A stretch of 50,362 nucleotides of DNA from Methanobacteriota archaeon (lineage in GTDB: Archaea > Thermoplasmatota > Poseidoniia > Poseidoniales > Thalassarchaeaceae), in contig PBMR01000010.1 of assembly GCA_002722735.1 (NCBI GenBank), positions 1 to 50,362 of the forward strand, in the 5' to 3' direction. The notes under the pieces were generated by a model. It saw nothing but the letters and a program-made list of their open reading frames with translations, was not told the DNA's origin and made no database searches. Positions 17,292 through 27,981 of this stretch are shown piece by piece. Both the position numbers and the translations under genes were made by a program. Position 1 is the first letter of the stretch. Each line of letters starts with the position of its first letter.

Positions 17292-18200
17292 TCATTCGAT
17301 GGTGAATTGGGTTCCCGCCTCGCCGGCTACCATGGCCCCTAGGTCTGATAGGGACCCAATCACCGCTCGCTCGCCAGTGCGTAGAACGAAATCACAGGCC
17401 GCCTCGACTTTGGGGCCCATCGAACCCACATCGAAGTCGTACCTCTCGATTTCTTCTGGCGTCGTACTCTCAATCTTACTCGCCTCGTCGGTGCCCCAGT
17501 CGAGGTAGACACCATCCGCGTCGGTTGCCAAGATTAGCAAGCGTGCATCGAGCTGCCTAGCCAGCAGGGCGCTGGCACGGTCCTTGTCTATGACCACTTC
17601 AACTCCCTCCAAGCCGCCATCGGAATTGTACACGGTCGGTATCCCACCACCTCCAGCACAAATCACAATGGTGCTCTTCTCCAGCAGCCAGTGAATCGGC
17701 CGAAGCTCGAAGATCCTGTGTGGCTCAGGGGAGGGGACAACTCTTCGCCATATTTCACCATCTCTGGCCACGGTCCATCCCTTCTCCTCGGCGAGCCTCC
17801 TCGCATCCTCTTCGCAATATCCAGGCCCTATGGGCTTGGTCGGGTTATTGAAAGCAGGATCCTCGGGATCGACCTCCACCATGGTCAGAATGGTGGCGAA
17901 GGCCGTCTCCATGGGCAGAAGGTTGCCGAGCTCCTGTTGGATCATGTACCCGATCATGCCCTCCGTCTGGGCACCCAAGACGTCGAGCGGGTACTCATCG
18001 ACCTCCTCGTAGGAAGCCGATTGAAGAGCTAGAAGCCCGACTTGGGGGCCGTTGCCGTGAGTGATCACCATCTGGTGCTCGAGAGCCAGTGGGGCAAGGG
18101 CCCGGCAGGCTATTCTCACATTCTTCCTCTGGTTCTCCGCAGTCAACGACTCACCTCGTCTCAGCAGCGCGTTTCCACCGAGCGCTACGACTACTCTCAT
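17292..18200 (-). CDS. arcC: Carbamate kinase
   Basis: 302 residues, the normal length. It begins [17 protein letters not shown], with [14 protein letters not shown] (substrate loop), the [16 protein letters not shown] segment, [12 protein letters not shown], and [13 protein letters not shown], all typical of ArcC in the amino acid kinase fold. The enzyme interconverts carbamoyl phosphate plus ADP with carbamate plus ATP. No arcA or arcB lies nearby, so ATP generation from arginine is not supported by context; carbamoyl phosphate from another route, for example ornithine carbamoyltransferase elsewhere, would be needed. First gene of the minus-strand run arcC-thrS-peptidase-TPK; divergent from the ATP-NAD kinase gene with a 50-base gap. 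Confidence 0.93.
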   Translation of the reverse strand: MRVVVALGGNALLRRGESLTAENQRKNVRIACRALAPLALEHQMVITHGNGPQVGLLALQSASYEEVDEYPLDVLGAQTEGMIGYMIQQELGNLLPMETAFATILTMVEVDPEDPAFNNPTKPIGPGYCEEDARRLAEEKGWTVARDGEIWRRVVPSPEPHRIFELRPIHWLLEKSTIVICAGGGGIPTVYNSDGGLEGVEVVIDKDRASALLARQLDARLLILATDADGVYLDWGTDEASKIESTTPEEIERYDFDVGSMGPKVEAACDFVLRTGERAVIGSLSDLGAMVAGEAGTQFTIE

Positions 18201-18250
18201 GACCTTCCATATGGGGTATTAGCGATAAACACGCATCCCCACCGCACACC

Positions 18251-19399
18251 GTGACCAGACTGGGCGTGCTCGTGAACCCCGATGCGGGATTGGGCGGCAG
18301 GGTCGGTCTCAAGGGCAGCGACGGACAGGCAGAGTTGGCCCGCTCGATGGGGGCAGAGGACCGCTCCGGCCCTCGCATGACGAAGGCCTTGGGGCACTTC
18401 ATCTCGATTCACAGGAAGGACCTCAATGACCTGCACTGGATCACCAGCGAAGGCCGCATGGGCACGGACTGGTTTCCCGAAGCCGTCAACATTGGTGACC
18501 TCAGCACAACCCACTCCTCGGAGGGAGAGACCACCGCAACGCATACCAGGGAGGCGGTCGCAGCAATGCTGGAAGCAGGAATCGACCTTCTGCTCTACGC
18601 CGGCGGTGATGGCACGACGCGGGACATCGTGGAGGCCCTAGAGGCTCATGGAAATCCGAATAAACCCCTAATCGGAGTCCCCACGGGTGTGAAGATGCAC
18701 TCGGGTTGCTTTGCGAGCTCTCCCAAGGCCGCAGCCGAGGTCCTCTCGGCATGGCTATTCGGTGATTTGCTGGTCTCAAGCACCGAAGTGCTCGATTTGG
18801 ACGAGGATCTCTACAGAGGGGGTGAGTGGGTCGTGAGGCTCTACGCTGAGGCTTTCTCACCCAACTCCCCGAGATGGATGCAAGGATCAAAGGTACTGAT
18901 TCAGACTGAATCTGAGGAAGATATTCTCGAGGGGCTCTCTGACCACATCAAGGACTCCATGATTTCTGAAGACCGGCTGGTGATCTGGGGCTCTGGTGGG
19001 ACCTTGAGGGCAATTGGGGAAATGATTGGCTTCGAGCTGACGAACCTGGGAATCGATGCTACCATCGGATTGGATCAGATAGGCACCGACCTCGATGAAG
19101 CTGGACTGCTGAATCTGCTGAACTCTCACTCCGGAGCAGCCACCCTGCTGCTGTCCCCCATGGGCGGGCAGGGCTTCCTGATAGGCAGAGGCAACCTCCA
19201 ACTCTCGCCCAAAGTCCTGAGGATGATCGGGATCGACGGCATCATGGGCGTGGTCACACCCGCTAAGCTGTTGACAGTCAGGGCGTTGAGGATCGAGACC
19301 GGGGACGAGGAGCTGGATGCTGAGTTCGCCGCTCGCCGCTACTTGAAGGTCCTGCAGGGATTCAGAACGACTCGGATTCTGCCAGTCTCAGTCGACTAG
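18251..19399 (+). CDS. ATP-NAD kinase / AcoX family protein
   Basis: 382 residues, GTG start at 18251. [20 protein letters not shown] at the N terminus, [15 protein letters not shown] (the GGDGT nucleotide motif), [20 protein letters not shown] and [20 protein letters not shown] match the large archaeal ATP-NAD kinase relatives (COG3199). Such proteins are related to NAD kinase and diacylglycerol kinase; NADP synthesis is the likely role but the true substrate of this subgroup is not settled by sequence. The final stop overlaps the convergent pyrG stop in CTAG (19396-19399). Confidence 0.85.
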   Translation: MTRLGVLVNPDAGLGGRVGLKGSDGQAELARSMGAEDRSGPRMTKALGHFISIHRKDLNDLHWITSEGRMGTDWFPEAVNIGDLSTTHSSEGETTATHTREAVAAMLEAGIDLLLYAGGDGTTRDIVEALEAHGNPNKPLIGVPTGVKMHSGCFASSPKAAAEVLSAWLFGDLLVSSTEVLDLDEDLYRGGEWVVRLYAEAFSPNSPRWMQGSKVLIQTESEEDILEGLSDHIKDSMISEDRLVIWGSGGTLRAIGEMIGFELTNLGIDATIGLDQIGTDLDEAGLLNLLNSHSGAATLLLSPMGGQGFLIGRGNLQLSPKVLRMIGIDGIMGVVTPAKLLTVRALRIETGDEELDAEFAARRYLKVLQGFRTTRILPVSVD

Positions 19400-21057
19400 A
19401 CTTCCATGCCTACGGACGCTTTCAGGAGGCCTAGGTAAGGTGGGCTTGGCTTGCCCGGCCTCGACTTGAACTCCGGGTGGTACTGGGTGCCGACGAAGTA
19501 GGGATGCCCCCCTAGCTCCATGATCTCGCAGCGCTCCCCAGTCTCGTCCTTACCCACGTACTTCAGCCCGGCGCTCTCGATCTGCTCGATCAAATCCGGG
19601 TTTACCTCGTATCGGTGACGATGACGCTCGTCAACGTGATCGGCACCACCGTAGAGACGCCGTATCTTGCAGTCGTCCACTAGGAAGGGCGTCGGCTTGG
19701 TACCAAGACGCATCGTCCCACCCATGTGAGTCTTCGAGATCTCGGGCATGAACACCACGGCTGGGTTCGGAGTGTCCTCTTCGAACTCCGTCGAATTAGC
19801 CCCTTCGAGGCCGAGAACGTTTCTGCAGAACTCAATTGTTGCGACCTGCAAGCCTAGACAGACCCCTAAGTAGGGAACACCATTCTCCCTCGCGTACTCA
19901 GCTGCCTTGATCTTCCCCTCTATGCCTCTGATTCCGAAGCCACCGGGAACCAGCACCCCATCGGCAGCCCTCAGTTCTCTCCATGCCCCGGCATGGGCAT
20001 CCGGTTTGGCCTCAGCGGCCTCGTCATCGAGGTCGGAGGACTCTATCCAATCGATCACCAGCTTCCTGCTCACCTCGAAGGAGGAATGCTGGAGCGCCTT
20101 GATCACGCTGAGGTAGGCGTCCGAGAGATCGGTGTACTTGCCCGCTACAGCGATGTGGACCTCATCCGCCTCCTCGAGCGAATCGACGTGGTCGGCCAGT
20201 TTCTTCCAATCCTCGAGAACGGGCCTCTTGGGTGGAAGTTCGAAGCCGAGCCTCTCCGATAGAATCTGGGTGACCCCCTGCGCGTCGAGCATTATCGGGA
20301 CCTGATAGATATTGGACACGTCATGGGCGGATACGACGGCTCCGGGCGGTACATGGCAGAATGCCGATATCTTCTGACGAGTCTCCTCCACCAGTGGGTT
20401 CTTCGACCTGCAAATCAGCATATCCGGAGTGATACCCAGCCCACGTAGATCCTTCACGGTGTTCTGGGTGGGCTTGGTCTTCTGCTCCCCCACAGGCCCC
20501 ATGACTGGAATGAGGCTGACGTGGACGAAGAAGACGTTCTCCTGACCGACTCTGAACTGGAACTGGCGAAGCGCCTCGATGAAAGGCGCGCTCTCGATGT
20601 CACCAACGGTTCCTCCGAGCTCGATGACACAGGCGTCCGGAACCTTGCCGTTGCCGTCGCTGGGAATGTGAGCCACGCGCTCAATCCACTCCTGGATCTC
20701 GTTGGTAATGTGGGGGATGACCTGAACCGTCTTACCCAGGTAGTCGCCCTTCCTCTCCTTCCGGATCACGTTGTCGTAGACCTTCCCTGTGGTGATGTTG
20801 TTCTCCCTGGTTAGGCAGACATCCAGGAACCTCTCGTAGTTCCCGAGGTCGAGGTCCACCTCCCCGCCGTCATCCAAGACGAAAACCTCACCGTGCTCAA
20901 AGGGGCTCATTGTGCCTGGGTCGATGTTGACGTAGGGGTCGCATTTTATCGCAGTGACGCGCAGTCCAGCGCTTTTCAGGAGAACACCGATGCTGCTGGC
21001 ACTGACGCCCTTCCCAAGTCCGCTCAAGACGCCTCCGCTAACGATGACATACTTCAT
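19396..21057 (-). CDS. pyrG: CTP synthase
   Basis: 553 residues, full length. The N-terminal synthetase domain starts [20 protein letters not shown] and has [20 protein letters not shown] (UTP/ATP binding). The C-terminal class I glutamine amidotransferase has the nucleophile Cys in [16 protein letters not shown] and the His/Glu pair in GTQYHPEF. It makes CTP from UTP, ATP and glutamine. No odd features. The start is 78 bases from the divergent threonine-dehydrogenase-like gene; the stop overlaps its convergent neighbour by four bases. Confidence 0.97.
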   Translation of the reverse strand: MKYVIVSGGVLSGLGKGVSASSIGVLLKSAGLRVTAIKCDPYVNIDPGTMSPFEHGEVFVLDDGGEVDLDLGNYERFLDVCLTRENNITTGKVYDNVIRKERKGDYLGKTVQVIPHITNEIQEWIERVAHIPSDGNGKVPDACVIELGGTVGDIESAPFIEALRQFQFRVGQENVFFVHVSLIPVMGPVGEQKTKPTQNTVKDLRGLGITPDMLICRSKNPLVEETRQKISAFCHVPPGAVVSAHDVSNIYQVPIMLDAQGVTQILSERLGFELPPKRPVLEDWKKLADHVDSLEEADEVHIAVAGKYTDLSDAYLSVIKALQHSSFEVSRKLVIDWIESSDLDDEAAEAKPDAHAGAWRELRAADGVLVPGGFGIRGIEGKIKAAEYARENGVPYLGVCLGLQVATIEFCRNVLGLEGANSTEFEEDTPNPAVVFMPEISKTHMGGTMRLGTKPTPFLVDDCKIRRLYGGADHVDERHRHRYEVNPDLIEQIESAGLKYVGKDETGERCEIMELGGHPYFVGTQYHPEFKSRPGKPSPPYLGLLKASVGMEV

Positions 21058-21135
21058 CTAATCAACGGGATTTGAAGCCGTTACCCCTTGTATTTCTACG
21101 TTGGCTTCTGAAACGCTTCCGCACCTTGCAACTCC

Positions 21136-22122
21136 ATGTTCAAGTGTCGTCTGATGCCAGCATCGCGCATGGCGCCCCCCGGTCGCAGGATTCTCGTCAC
21201 CGGGGCCCTCGGGCAGATTGGCACCGACCTCGTGGAGGAGTTGAGGGCCCGCCACGGGACTGCCAGCGTAATCGCTTCGGACGTTCGGGAGGTGCCCGGA
21301 CACCCCTTCCTCGAGGATGGCCCCTTCCGTTTGCTGAGCGTGCTCGACGGCGATGGCATGGATGCTGTGGTGAGGGAGGGGGGTGTGGGCACGATCTACC
21401 ACTTAGCGGCGATACTATCCGCAACCGGTGAGAAGAACCCGAATCTGTGCCGGAGGGTGAACGTGGGAGGTATTACCAATGTGCTGGAGATGGCCATGAA
21501 ACACGACCTCAGGGTCTACGCCCCCTCATCGATCGCCGTCTTCGGGCCGGACGCCCCGAAGCTCTCTACCCAGGACTCCCCTCTCAATCCGACGACCACT
21601 TACGGAGAGACGAAGTGCACTGGCGAGGCATTGGCTCGGGGGTATCTGGATTGCTTCGGCGTGGATTGTCGCGGGATTCGCTACCCAGGGCTGATCTCTT
21701 GGAAGGCCCCAGCCGGAGGGGGGACCACCGACTACGCAGTGGAGATATTCCACGCCGCTCTCGAGAAGGGTCACTACGAGTGCTTCGTGCGTCCAGATAC
21801 GCGACTCCCGATGATGTACATCGACGATGCCATCCGAGCCACCCTAGATCTGATGGACGCACCCCCTGAGTCACTGGGCAACTCGAGGGCTGGTTACAAC
21901 GTCTCAGGCATCTCGTTCACAGCACAGGAGCTCGCCGATACGATTGCAGAGCGAATCGACGGCTTCACCTGCGACTTCGTTCCCGATGTGCGCCAGAAGT
22001 ACGCGGACTCGTGGCCCGATGCCGTCGACGACTCTGTGGCCCAGGATGAGTGGGGCTGGAAGGCCGAGTACGATTTGGATTCCATGGTCGATGCGATGCT
22101 AGAGGGACTATCCCGCAGCTAG
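21136..22122 (+). CDS. L-threonine 3-dehydrogenase, short-chain (epimerase-like) type
   Basis: 328 residues from ATG 21136; ATG 21169 gives 317 residues starting MAPPGRRILVTGALGQIG, which fits the family start better, so the true start may be there. The Rossmann motif TGALGQIG, APSSIAVFGPDAPK, the catalytic YGETK (Tyr-x3-Lys), GIRYPGLISWKAPAGGGTTD and RPDTRLPMMYIDDAIRA are near-diagnostic of the SDR-type threonine dehydrogenase, which oxidises threonine to 2-amino-3-ketobutyrate with NAD. A UDP-sugar epimerase is the broader alternative but the GGGTTDYAVEIF block argues against it. Its partner, 2-amino-3-ketobutyrate CoA ligase, is not in the window. Stop shared with the chaperonin gene in CTAG. 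Confidence 0.85.
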   Translation: MFKCRLMPASRMAPPGRRILVTGALGQIGTDLVEELRARHGTASVIASDVREVPGHPFLEDGPFRLLSVLDGDGMDAVVREGGVGTIYHLAAILSATGEKNPNLCRRVNVGGITNVLEMAMKHDLRVYAPSSIAVFGPDAPKLSTQDSPLNPTTTYGETKCTGEALARGYLDCFGVDCRGIRYPGLISWKAPAGGGTTDYAVEIFHAALEKGHYECFVRPDTRLPMMYIDDAIRATLDLMDAPPESLGNSRAGYNVSGISFTAQELADTIAERIDGFTCDFVPDVRQKYADSWPDAVDDSVAQDEWGWKAEYDLDSMVDAMLEGLSRS

Positions 22123-23720
22123 TCCTCGGAGCCCTCTTCGTCCTTCCAATCGGGAGTCCCGATCTCAGTCTTGGCCCAAAGCACGTCATCTATCCTCAGT
22201 ACGCTGATCGCTGCCTCAGTAGCGCCCGAGAGCGCATGCCTGACTACGAAAAGAGGGTCCAAGATGCCAGCCTCCCCCATATCACCGTTCTTGCCCTTGC
22301 CGAGGTCGAAGCCAATCCACGCACCAGACTCAGACTGGTCGGCGGACAGGGCGAGGATGACGTCAACGGGATCGAAGCCTCCGTTGTCGGCAAGGGTCCG
22401 GGGGACAATCTCAAGGGCGGCAGCGTAGGCCTCTATGGCAAGTTGCTCGCGTCCGGCCTGACTAGGCGCGAATGATCGCAGATGCCGTCCCAGATGAGTC
22501 TGGATCGCCCCTCCCCCGGGGAGGATGCCTGGCTTGCTAGTGAGCCTGTGGGCAACTCCGATCGCATCGTCGAAGACCCGAGTTGCCTCTTCGCGCACCG
22601 CCGGCGAGGAGCCCCTGACCACGAGCGTCATCGCGCCTCCACGAGTACCTTCGATCAGAGTGTGCTTGACCTCGGCGATGGACTCCTCGGAACGGCCGGC
22701 ATAACTGCCCAAGTCACCCTCATCGATGTGGAGCGCATCCCTGGAGAGGTTGGCCCCGGTCATCTTCGACAGAAGCTCCAGATCGGTCCGCTCGAAGCGT
22801 CTGTAGGCCGTGATTCCGGCCTTCACGAGCAAGGAGATACCCTCGTCTGCGATTCCGTCTCGCACTATCAGAAGATCGACGCCTAGTGAGGCGAGGTGGT
22901 CCACCTGCCTCTGAAGGTTCTCGATAGCCCTGTCGTGGAAGCCCTGAATCACGCCCGGGCTGTTGACCTCGATCTTCGCACTGATCTCCAGTTTTGGGTG
23001 CTCCAGACCTCCGTCCACTATCGCCACAACCCCTCCTCCAGAGCTCGCTGGAGTGGAGATGTCGACCCTCGACTTGGGCAGCATGAGCCCCTGAACCAGG
23101 CTGCTGTCCATCACATTGCCCTGCCTGACTTGCAGGCGCTTGACTCGCAGCCTCTCTAGGTCTCCGCCACCATCCTCCTCGGACAGAGCATCGGCGGCCT
23201 GGATTGCCAGACCAGCGAACAAGTCGCACAGCCTCGAGTCAGCCTTACCTTCCAGAGTCGTTCTGACGACCTGCAGCCTTTGATCCTCATCCGCCTCTCG
23301 TGCCACCCTCTCGACTTCCTCAAGCGCCTCCTCTAGGGCGATTCCGTAGCCATTTACGACCACGGAGGGATGGACTCCCATGCGAACGAGTTCCAGCGCG
23401 TTATGGAGCATCTCGGAGACGAGGAGGACTGTGGTGGTCGTCCCATCCCGAGCAGCCCGGTCCTGCGAGGACGACGCGTCGATCAGCAGTCGAGCCGTCG
23501 GGTGCTCGACCTGAGCAGTCTCGAGAACGGTCACGCCGTCGTTGGTCACCAGTGCCGAGCCATCTGCCTCTACGAGCATCTTGTCCAGTCCTTTGGGGCC
23601 AAGGGTCGACCTGATCGCGTCCGCAAGGGATGAGGCCGCCTTGACGTTGTTGACGAGGGCTTCTCGCCCGTGTATGCGGTCGGTGTCCTCGAGGGCGACG
23701 TCCTGCTCGTTTTCTACCAT
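22119..23720 (-). CDS. Group II chaperonin (thermosome) subunit, divergent
   Basis: 533 residues. STLGPKGLDKMLVEADGSAL, TNDGVTVLETAQVEHPTARL (residues 59-78) and DGTTTTVLLVSEML (from residue 92) are the equatorial ATP-site motifs; VFDDAIGVAHRL and GILPGGGAIQTHL are the later ones. The catalytic Asp of GDGTTT and the DDA Asp are kept, but the usual Gly before that Asp is Arg91 and the usual NDGAT is NDGVT. The C terminus (DWKDEEGSED) lacks the Gly-Met tail seen in many thermosomes. It folds proteins in a double-ring cage with ATP. It may be one of several paralogues; the divergence suggests a specialised or fast-evolving subunit. It lies back to back with the Hsp20-like/dnaK unit. Confidence 0.92.
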   Translation of the reverse strand: MVENEQDVALEDTDRIHGREALVNNVKAASSLADAIRSTLGPKGLDKMLVEADGSALVTNDGVTVLETAQVEHPTARLLIDASSSQDRAARDGTTTTVLLVSEMLHNALELVRMGVHPSVVVNGYGIALEEALEEVERVAREADEDQRLQVVRTTLEGKADSRLCDLFAGLAIQAADALSEEDGGGDLERLRVKRLQVRQGNVMDSSLVQGLMLPKSRVDISTPASSGGGVVAIVDGGLEHPKLEISAKIEVNSPGVIQGFHDRAIENLQRQVDHLASLGVDLLIVRDGIADEGISLLVKAGITAYRRFERTDLELLSKMTGANLSRDALHIDEGDLGSYAGRSEESIAEVKHTLIEGTRGGAMTLVVRGSSPAVREEATRVFDDAIGVAHRLTSKPGILPGGGAIQTHLGRHLRSFAPSQAGREQLAIEAYAAALEIVPRTLADNGGFDPVDVILALSADQSESGAWIGFDLGKGKNGDMGEAGILDPLFVVRHALSGATEAAISVLRIDDVLWAKTEIGTPDWKDEEGSED

Positions 23721-23855
23721 GGTGTGGCACCGAGCCTAGGCTCCGTTTTGAATCCGCTCATGCTCGTTCAGGACCTAAAAAATCGCATTGCATCCGTTTG
23801 ATTGAAATACCCCCTCTCTATCGCACTATACAACCTCAGGTTGAGTAGTGGTAGA

Positions 23856-24458
23856 ATGTCGGGCAGCGAGCGAGATGAGTTCGACGCGGAGATCATCGAG
23901 GAGATGGCTCGAATGTTCGAGGAGATGGGAATTCCCATAGACATCCAGACCCTCCGGTCGATGATTGACCAGGTCAGGAACCAGTTTGAGGAGATGGGAA
24001 TAGACCCCGACCGAATGGCGATGAGCGAGTTCAAACTCGGCATCGACTCAAACCCAGAGGAGCTCAGAAGGCAGATGGAATCCATGCTGAGCGGCCCTCA
24101 GGGGCTCGGCGACTTTCTCAGGAAGATGGGCGTCGACATTCAGGTTAAACAGACTGAGTCCGAGGTCCAGATCAATGTGGATGAGAGGGCACAGTCCCCT
24201 GACGACGATTCGATTCCCGGTGATGACGTGTTCGTTAACGATGGACAGATGCACATCACCATCGACATCTCCAGGCACAGCGAGATCGGTGCGGACAGCC
24301 TTGAGCTGAGCCTGACTGGGGGTGGTGAGGTGCTGCAGCTGATGCGGTCCACCCAACCTCGCCCGTTCAAGCGCTACGTCCTGCCCCACATTGCGAAGGG
24401 ACAGCCTCAATGGGTCTTGAACAACGGGATTCTGGACATCACTTTCGACCTGCAGTAG
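23856..24458 (+). CDS. Hsp20-like (alpha-crystallin fold) protein upstream of dnaK
   Basis: 200 residues from ATG 23856 ([20 protein letters not shown]); an upstream TTG frame to 23802 is not convincing. The N-terminal about 100 residues are acidic, Met-rich and helical ([31 protein letters not shown]). The C-terminal about 90 residues form a beta-rich domain ending in [14 protein letters not shown], similar to the last strands of Hsp20/alpha-crystallin domains (NGxLxxxF). It ends 29 bases before the dnaK start, so it is probably in the same transcript and may act as a holdase or client-delivery factor. Sequence similarity to classical Hsp20 is weak, so the fold is an inference. Confidence 0.6.
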   Translation: MSGSERDEFDAEIIEEMARMFEEMGIPIDIQTLRSMIDQVRNQFEEMGIDPDRMAMSEFKLGIDSNPEELRRQMESMLSGPQGLGDFLRKMGVDIQVKQTESEVQINVDERAQSPDDDSIPGDDVFVNDGQMHITIDISRHSEIGADSLELSLTGGGEVLQLMRSTQPRPFKRYVLPHIAKGQPQWVLNNGILDITFDLQ

Positions 24459-24487
24459 ACGATGGGGAAGATACAGGAGACAAGAGC

Positions 24488-26362
24488 ATGAGTCCAACAG
24501 TGATAGGAATCGATTTGGGAACTACCAACAGCTGCGTGGCCACGATAGAGGGGGGGAAGGCAGTGGTCATCCCCAATTCCGAGGGGTCGAGGACCACTCC
24601 CAGCGTGGTCGCGTTCACCAAGGACGGCGAGCGGCTGGTCGGAGTAACCGCCAAGCGGCAGGCAGTCACCAACTCGGAGCGGACAATTATCTCAGTCAAG
24701 CGAGAGATGGGCACGGACTGGACGAGCGAGATCGATGGTGAGAAGTACTCGCCGCAGGAGATATCGGCCTTCGTGCTACAGAAGCTCAAGGCCGATGCTG
24801 AGGAGTACCTCGGGACAGAGGTCAAGCAGGCCGTAGTGACCTGCCCCGCCTACTTCTCCGACTCCCAGCGCAAGGCCACCAAGGATGCTGGGAGGATCGC
24901 CGGACTAGAGGTTCTGAGAATCATCAACGAGCCGACCGCGGCCGCGCTCGCGTACGGTGTGGACAAGGATGATGACCAGACGATACTGGTCTACGACCTC
25001 GGTGGCGGGACCTTCGATGTGTCCATCCTGGAGATCTACCAGGTCGACGGTCAGCCGCAGATCGAAGTCAAGGCCACCAGTGGTGACAATCGTCTCGGTG
25101 GTGATGACTTCGATGACGTTGTCATCGATTGGGTCGTCTCCGAGTTCAAGAAATCCACAGGGATCGACCTGAAGAAGGACCTTCAGGCCATGAGCAGGAT
25201 TCGAGAGGGTGCTGAGAAGGCCAAGATCGAGCTATCTGGAACGGCAACGACCCAGATCAACCTCCCGTTCATCACCATGAGGGACGGTCAGCCAGAGCAC
25301 CTTGACATGACGCTCTCCCGCTCCAAGTTCGAGAAGCTAGTTTCCTCCTTGATTGAGCGCACAATGGGCCCGACCCGACAGGCCATGAAGGACTCTGGAA
25401 TCAAGAAGGGCAACGTCGACAAGGTCCTCTTGGTGGGGGGCTCCACGAGGGTCCCTGCTGTCCAGAAGGCAATCGAGAAGGAGGTCGGAAAGGCCCCGTT
25501 CAAGGGCATCAACCCCGATGAGGCCGTCGCCATGGGCGCTGCCCTCCAGGCCGGTATCATCGTCGGTGACGAGGGTGTCACCGATGTGCTCCTGCTCGAC
25601 GTCACACCGTTGACATTGGGAATCGAGACACTGGGTGGTGTTACCACCACGATGATCGAGCGCAATACCACGATACCCACCCGCAGGTCCGAGACCTTCT
25701 CAACTGCTGCGGACAACCAGCCCGCTGTCGAGGTCCACGTACTGCAGGGGGAACGCGACTTCGCCAAGGACAACATCACGCTCGGCCGCTTCCACCTGAT
25801 GGGCATCCCAGCTGCGCCTCGGGGAATCCCGCAGATCGAAGTCAGCTTTGACATCGATGCCAACGGCATCGTCAGCGTCTCTGCCAAGGACCTCGGAACG
25901 GGCAAGGAGCAGTCAATCAAGATCGAGAGCCAGACCTCCCTGTCTGAGGACGAGATTCAGCAGAAGGTCACCGAGGCTGAGAAGTTCGCTGACGAGGACA
26001 AGAGGCGCAAAACACAAGTCGAGATGCGCAACGCCGCCGATAGCGTCGTCTACCAGACTCGCAGGATGCTCGACGAGGCAGGTGACAAGCTCACCGACGA
26101 GGATACCGAACCGGTCCGAGCCAAGTTGAACGAGCTAGAGGCCCTGATTGTGAAGGACGACCAGCCGATAGCGCTCGAGGACCTCGACGAGGCCGCCATA
26201 CAGACCAAGATGAGCGAGCTGGAGCAGTCCATGCACGCAGTCTCCACCAAGCTCTACGAGGCAGCTGCCGCAGAGATGGCCGAGCAGGAGTCCGATGACG
26301 ACGAGGAAGTCGTCGACGCCGACTTCGAGGTCGTCGAAGCCGACGATGACGACGAGTCCTGA
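24488..26362 (+). CDS. dnaK: Molecular chaperone DnaK (Hsp70)
   Basis: 624 residues from ATG 24488 ([20 protein letters not shown]), preceded by GGAGA at a good distance; a frame to 24410 overlaps the Hsp20-like gene and is not used. The nucleotide-binding domain shows [32 protein letters not shown] and [17 protein letters not shown]; then the linker [15 protein letters not shown], the substrate-binding beta domain, and a helical lid with an acidic tail ending near [14 protein letters not shown]. It is a bacterial-type Hsp70, acquired by many mesophilic archaea. dnaJ and grpE are absent here, although they often neighbour dnaK. The stop TGA abuts the convergent aminopeptidase stop (TGATCA). 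Confidence 0.97.
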   Translation: MSPTVIGIDLGTTNSCVATIEGGKAVVIPNSEGSRTTPSVVAFTKDGERLVGVTAKRQAVTNSERTIISVKREMGTDWTSEIDGEKYSPQEISAFVLQKLKADAEEYLGTEVKQAVVTCPAYFSDSQRKATKDAGRIAGLEVLRIINEPTAAALAYGVDKDDDQTILVYDLGGGTFDVSILEIYQVDGQPQIEVKATSGDNRLGGDDFDDVVIDWVVSEFKKSTGIDLKKDLQAMSRIREGAEKAKIELSGTATTQINLPFITMRDGQPEHLDMTLSRSKFEKLVSSLIERTMGPTRQAMKDSGIKKGNVDKVLLVGGSTRVPAVQKAIEKEVGKAPFKGINPDEAVAMGAALQAGIIVGDEGVTDVLLLDVTPLTLGIETLGGVTTTMIERNTTIPTRRSETFSTAADNQPAVEVHVLQGERDFAKDNITLGRFHLMGIPAAPRGIPQIEVSFDIDANGIVSVSAKDLGTGKEQSIKIESQTSLSEDEIQQKVTEAEKFADEDKRRKTQVEMRNAADSVVYQTRRMLDEAGDKLTDEDTEPVRAKLNELEALIVKDDQPIALEDLDEAAIQTKMSELEQSMHAVSTKLYEAAAAEMAEQESDDDEEVVDADFEVVEADDDDES

Positions 26363-27901
26363 TCAGCCCTCGGTTATCAGTCGGTGCAGCGTCCTTACGT
26401 GAACTCCGGAGACCCCGTACTGGAACAGCGGGTTAGCGCCCTCTGAGCGCGCCTTGGAGCCCGGACCCCAGGCTGTCCCGGCGATGTCGAGATGAATCCA
26501 GGGAATCTTGTCTGCATCCTCGTCGTAGTTACGATGAGGCACGAAGAACTCGAGGAAGGAGGCAGCGGCATTGGACGAGCCGGCACGGCCGCCTATCGAG
26601 CCGTTGCGGATGTCGGCGAATGCGGAGTCTGTCATGTACTTGCGGAACTGGTCGTTCAGCGGCATGTGCCACACCGGCTCGCCCGACCTGCTTGCGGCCT
26701 TGGAGAGTCGCCTGCGCACATCCCTGTCGTTGCTCCACATCCCGGTGATCTGATTGCCGAGCGCGACCACGATCGCACCAGTCAGGGTAGCTAGGTCGAC
26801 GACGTACTCGGGATCGAACTCGCCGGCCTTCCACAGGCCGTCTGCGAGGACGTTTCGACCCTCGGCGTCGGTGCTGAATACCTCTACGGTCTTGCCGGAG
26901 AAAGTCTTGATCACATCACCAGGGCGGTACGCGCCTGCGCTGGGCATGTTCTCCGCGAGGCAGGTGATGCCGTTCACCCTCCGGTCATACCCGGATGCGT
27001 GCAGGGCTTGCATGAGCCCGAATACCGTGGCAGCCCCGCACATGTCGTACTTCATGTCCCACATTCCGCCTGACGGCTTGATCGAGATCCCCCCTGTGTC
27101 GAAGGTGATGCCCTTTCCGACTATGCACGGTCTCTGGACGCCCTCGTCGGCTTCGGGATTGAGCGTGAACAGGACCATGCACGGCTTGCGCTCGCTGCCC
27201 TTTCCGACGTTAATCAGGCCGCCCATGCCGAGCTCCTGCAGCTTGTCCCAGTCGTATACCTCTACTTTGACGTCGCCCTTCTCCTTAGCCCACTCCTCTG
27301 CTCTGCGGGCATATTCCATTGGATAGAGGATGTTGGCCGGCTCATTTCCGAGGTTCCTCGCTAGGTGGACGCCCCCCGCCACGGCATGGGCGCGGTCCAA
27401 GCCCTCGTTGAGTGCCCCCTGGTGCCTAGCACTCGCTTGGAACTCGACGCGCCACGGATCGGCGATGTGATCCTCATCGGCCTCCTGATGCTCTAGGAAC
27501 TCGTAATCTCGCAGCATCATCCCTTCTGCGAAGTCTATCATGTGCTTGCTGGTCCATCCGGATGTGAATCTCACGGTCACATCCAGCCCCTTCCTCTTCG
27601 ACATCACGGCAATGCACCGAGCACCTGTGTCGCGGGCCCGCTTGTGCCCGAGATCGCCCTTCTCGCCCATACCGACCAGCAGTATGTTGCATTCCGGCGT
27701 CCACACTGACATCCGCTTCCCCTTCTTGGCCTCAAAATCACCCGATGCTATCGCTTCCCTGACAAGGGTGCGTTGACCTCTTCCCAAGCCAGCAAGCGCG
27801 TTGTTCGGCGCCTTTTCGATGCCTTCGAACAAAGGCAGAACCAAATGCCCGCCTACATCTCCAAATTCACAATTGCTCCAATCCATAATTATATCAAACA
27901 T
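26363..27901 (-). CDS. Leucyl aminopeptidase, M17 family
   Basis: 512 residues. The catalytic C-terminal domain (about 200-512) has IVGKGITFDTGGISIKPSGG (Lys and Asp metal ligands), MKYDMCGAATVFGLMQAL (third ligand Asp), and STDAEGRNVLADGLW with the Asp/Glu metal pair and catalytic Arg. The N-terminal domain is the usual less conserved macro-like fold. It is a cytosolic dinuclear-metal hexameric aminopeptidase that removes N-terminal residues from peptides. ATG 27901 is used; a second ATG 15 bases downstream (27886) is possible. An AT-rich promoter region lies just upstream. Confidence 0.93.
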   Translation of the reverse strand: MFDIIMDWSNCEFGDVGGHLVLPLFEGIEKAPNNALAGLGRGQRTLVREAIASGDFEAKKGKRMSVWTPECNILLVGMGEKGDLGHKRARDTGARCIAVMSKRKGLDVTVRFTSGWTSKHMIDFAEGMMLRDYEFLEHQEADEDHIADPWRVEFQASARHQGALNEGLDRAHAVAGGVHLARNLGNEPANILYPMEYARRAEEWAKEKGDVKVEVYDWDKLQELGMGGLINVGKGSERKPCMVLFTLNPEADEGVQRPCIVGKGITFDTGGISIKPSGGMWDMKYDMCGAATVFGLMQALHASGYDRRVNGITCLAENMPSAGAYRPGDVIKTFSGKTVEVFSTDAEGRNVLADGLWKAGEFDPEYVVDLATLTGAIVVALGNQITGMWSNDRDVRRRLSKAASRSGEPVWHMPLNDQFRKYMTDSAFADIRNGSIGGRAGSSNAAASFLEFFVPHRNYDEDADKIPWIHLDIAGTAWGPGSKARSEGANPLFQYGVSGVHVRTLHRLITEG

Positions 27902-27913
27902 GCCGATTCATTC

Positions 27914-27976
27914 TTGATATACAAAGAATTGCCTCAAAAAATCTCCCCTTAGAGTGATTTTTCAATAATATATTCG
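27914..27976 (-). promoter_or_regulatory. AT-rich promoter region of the M17 gene, with T-run after the M14 gene
   Basis: Between the M14 stop and the M17 start there are 80 AT-rich bases. Read on the minus strand, two TATA-like stretches occur: CGAATATATTATTG (around 27969) and CTTTGTATATCAA (around 27920). Between them a run of six T (27936-27941) could end transcription of the upstream M14 gene. The proximal box is about 20 bases from the annotated ATG, slightly close for a leaderless transcript, so either box could be the true one. Confidence 0.4.
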
Positions 27977-27981
27977 TGAAT

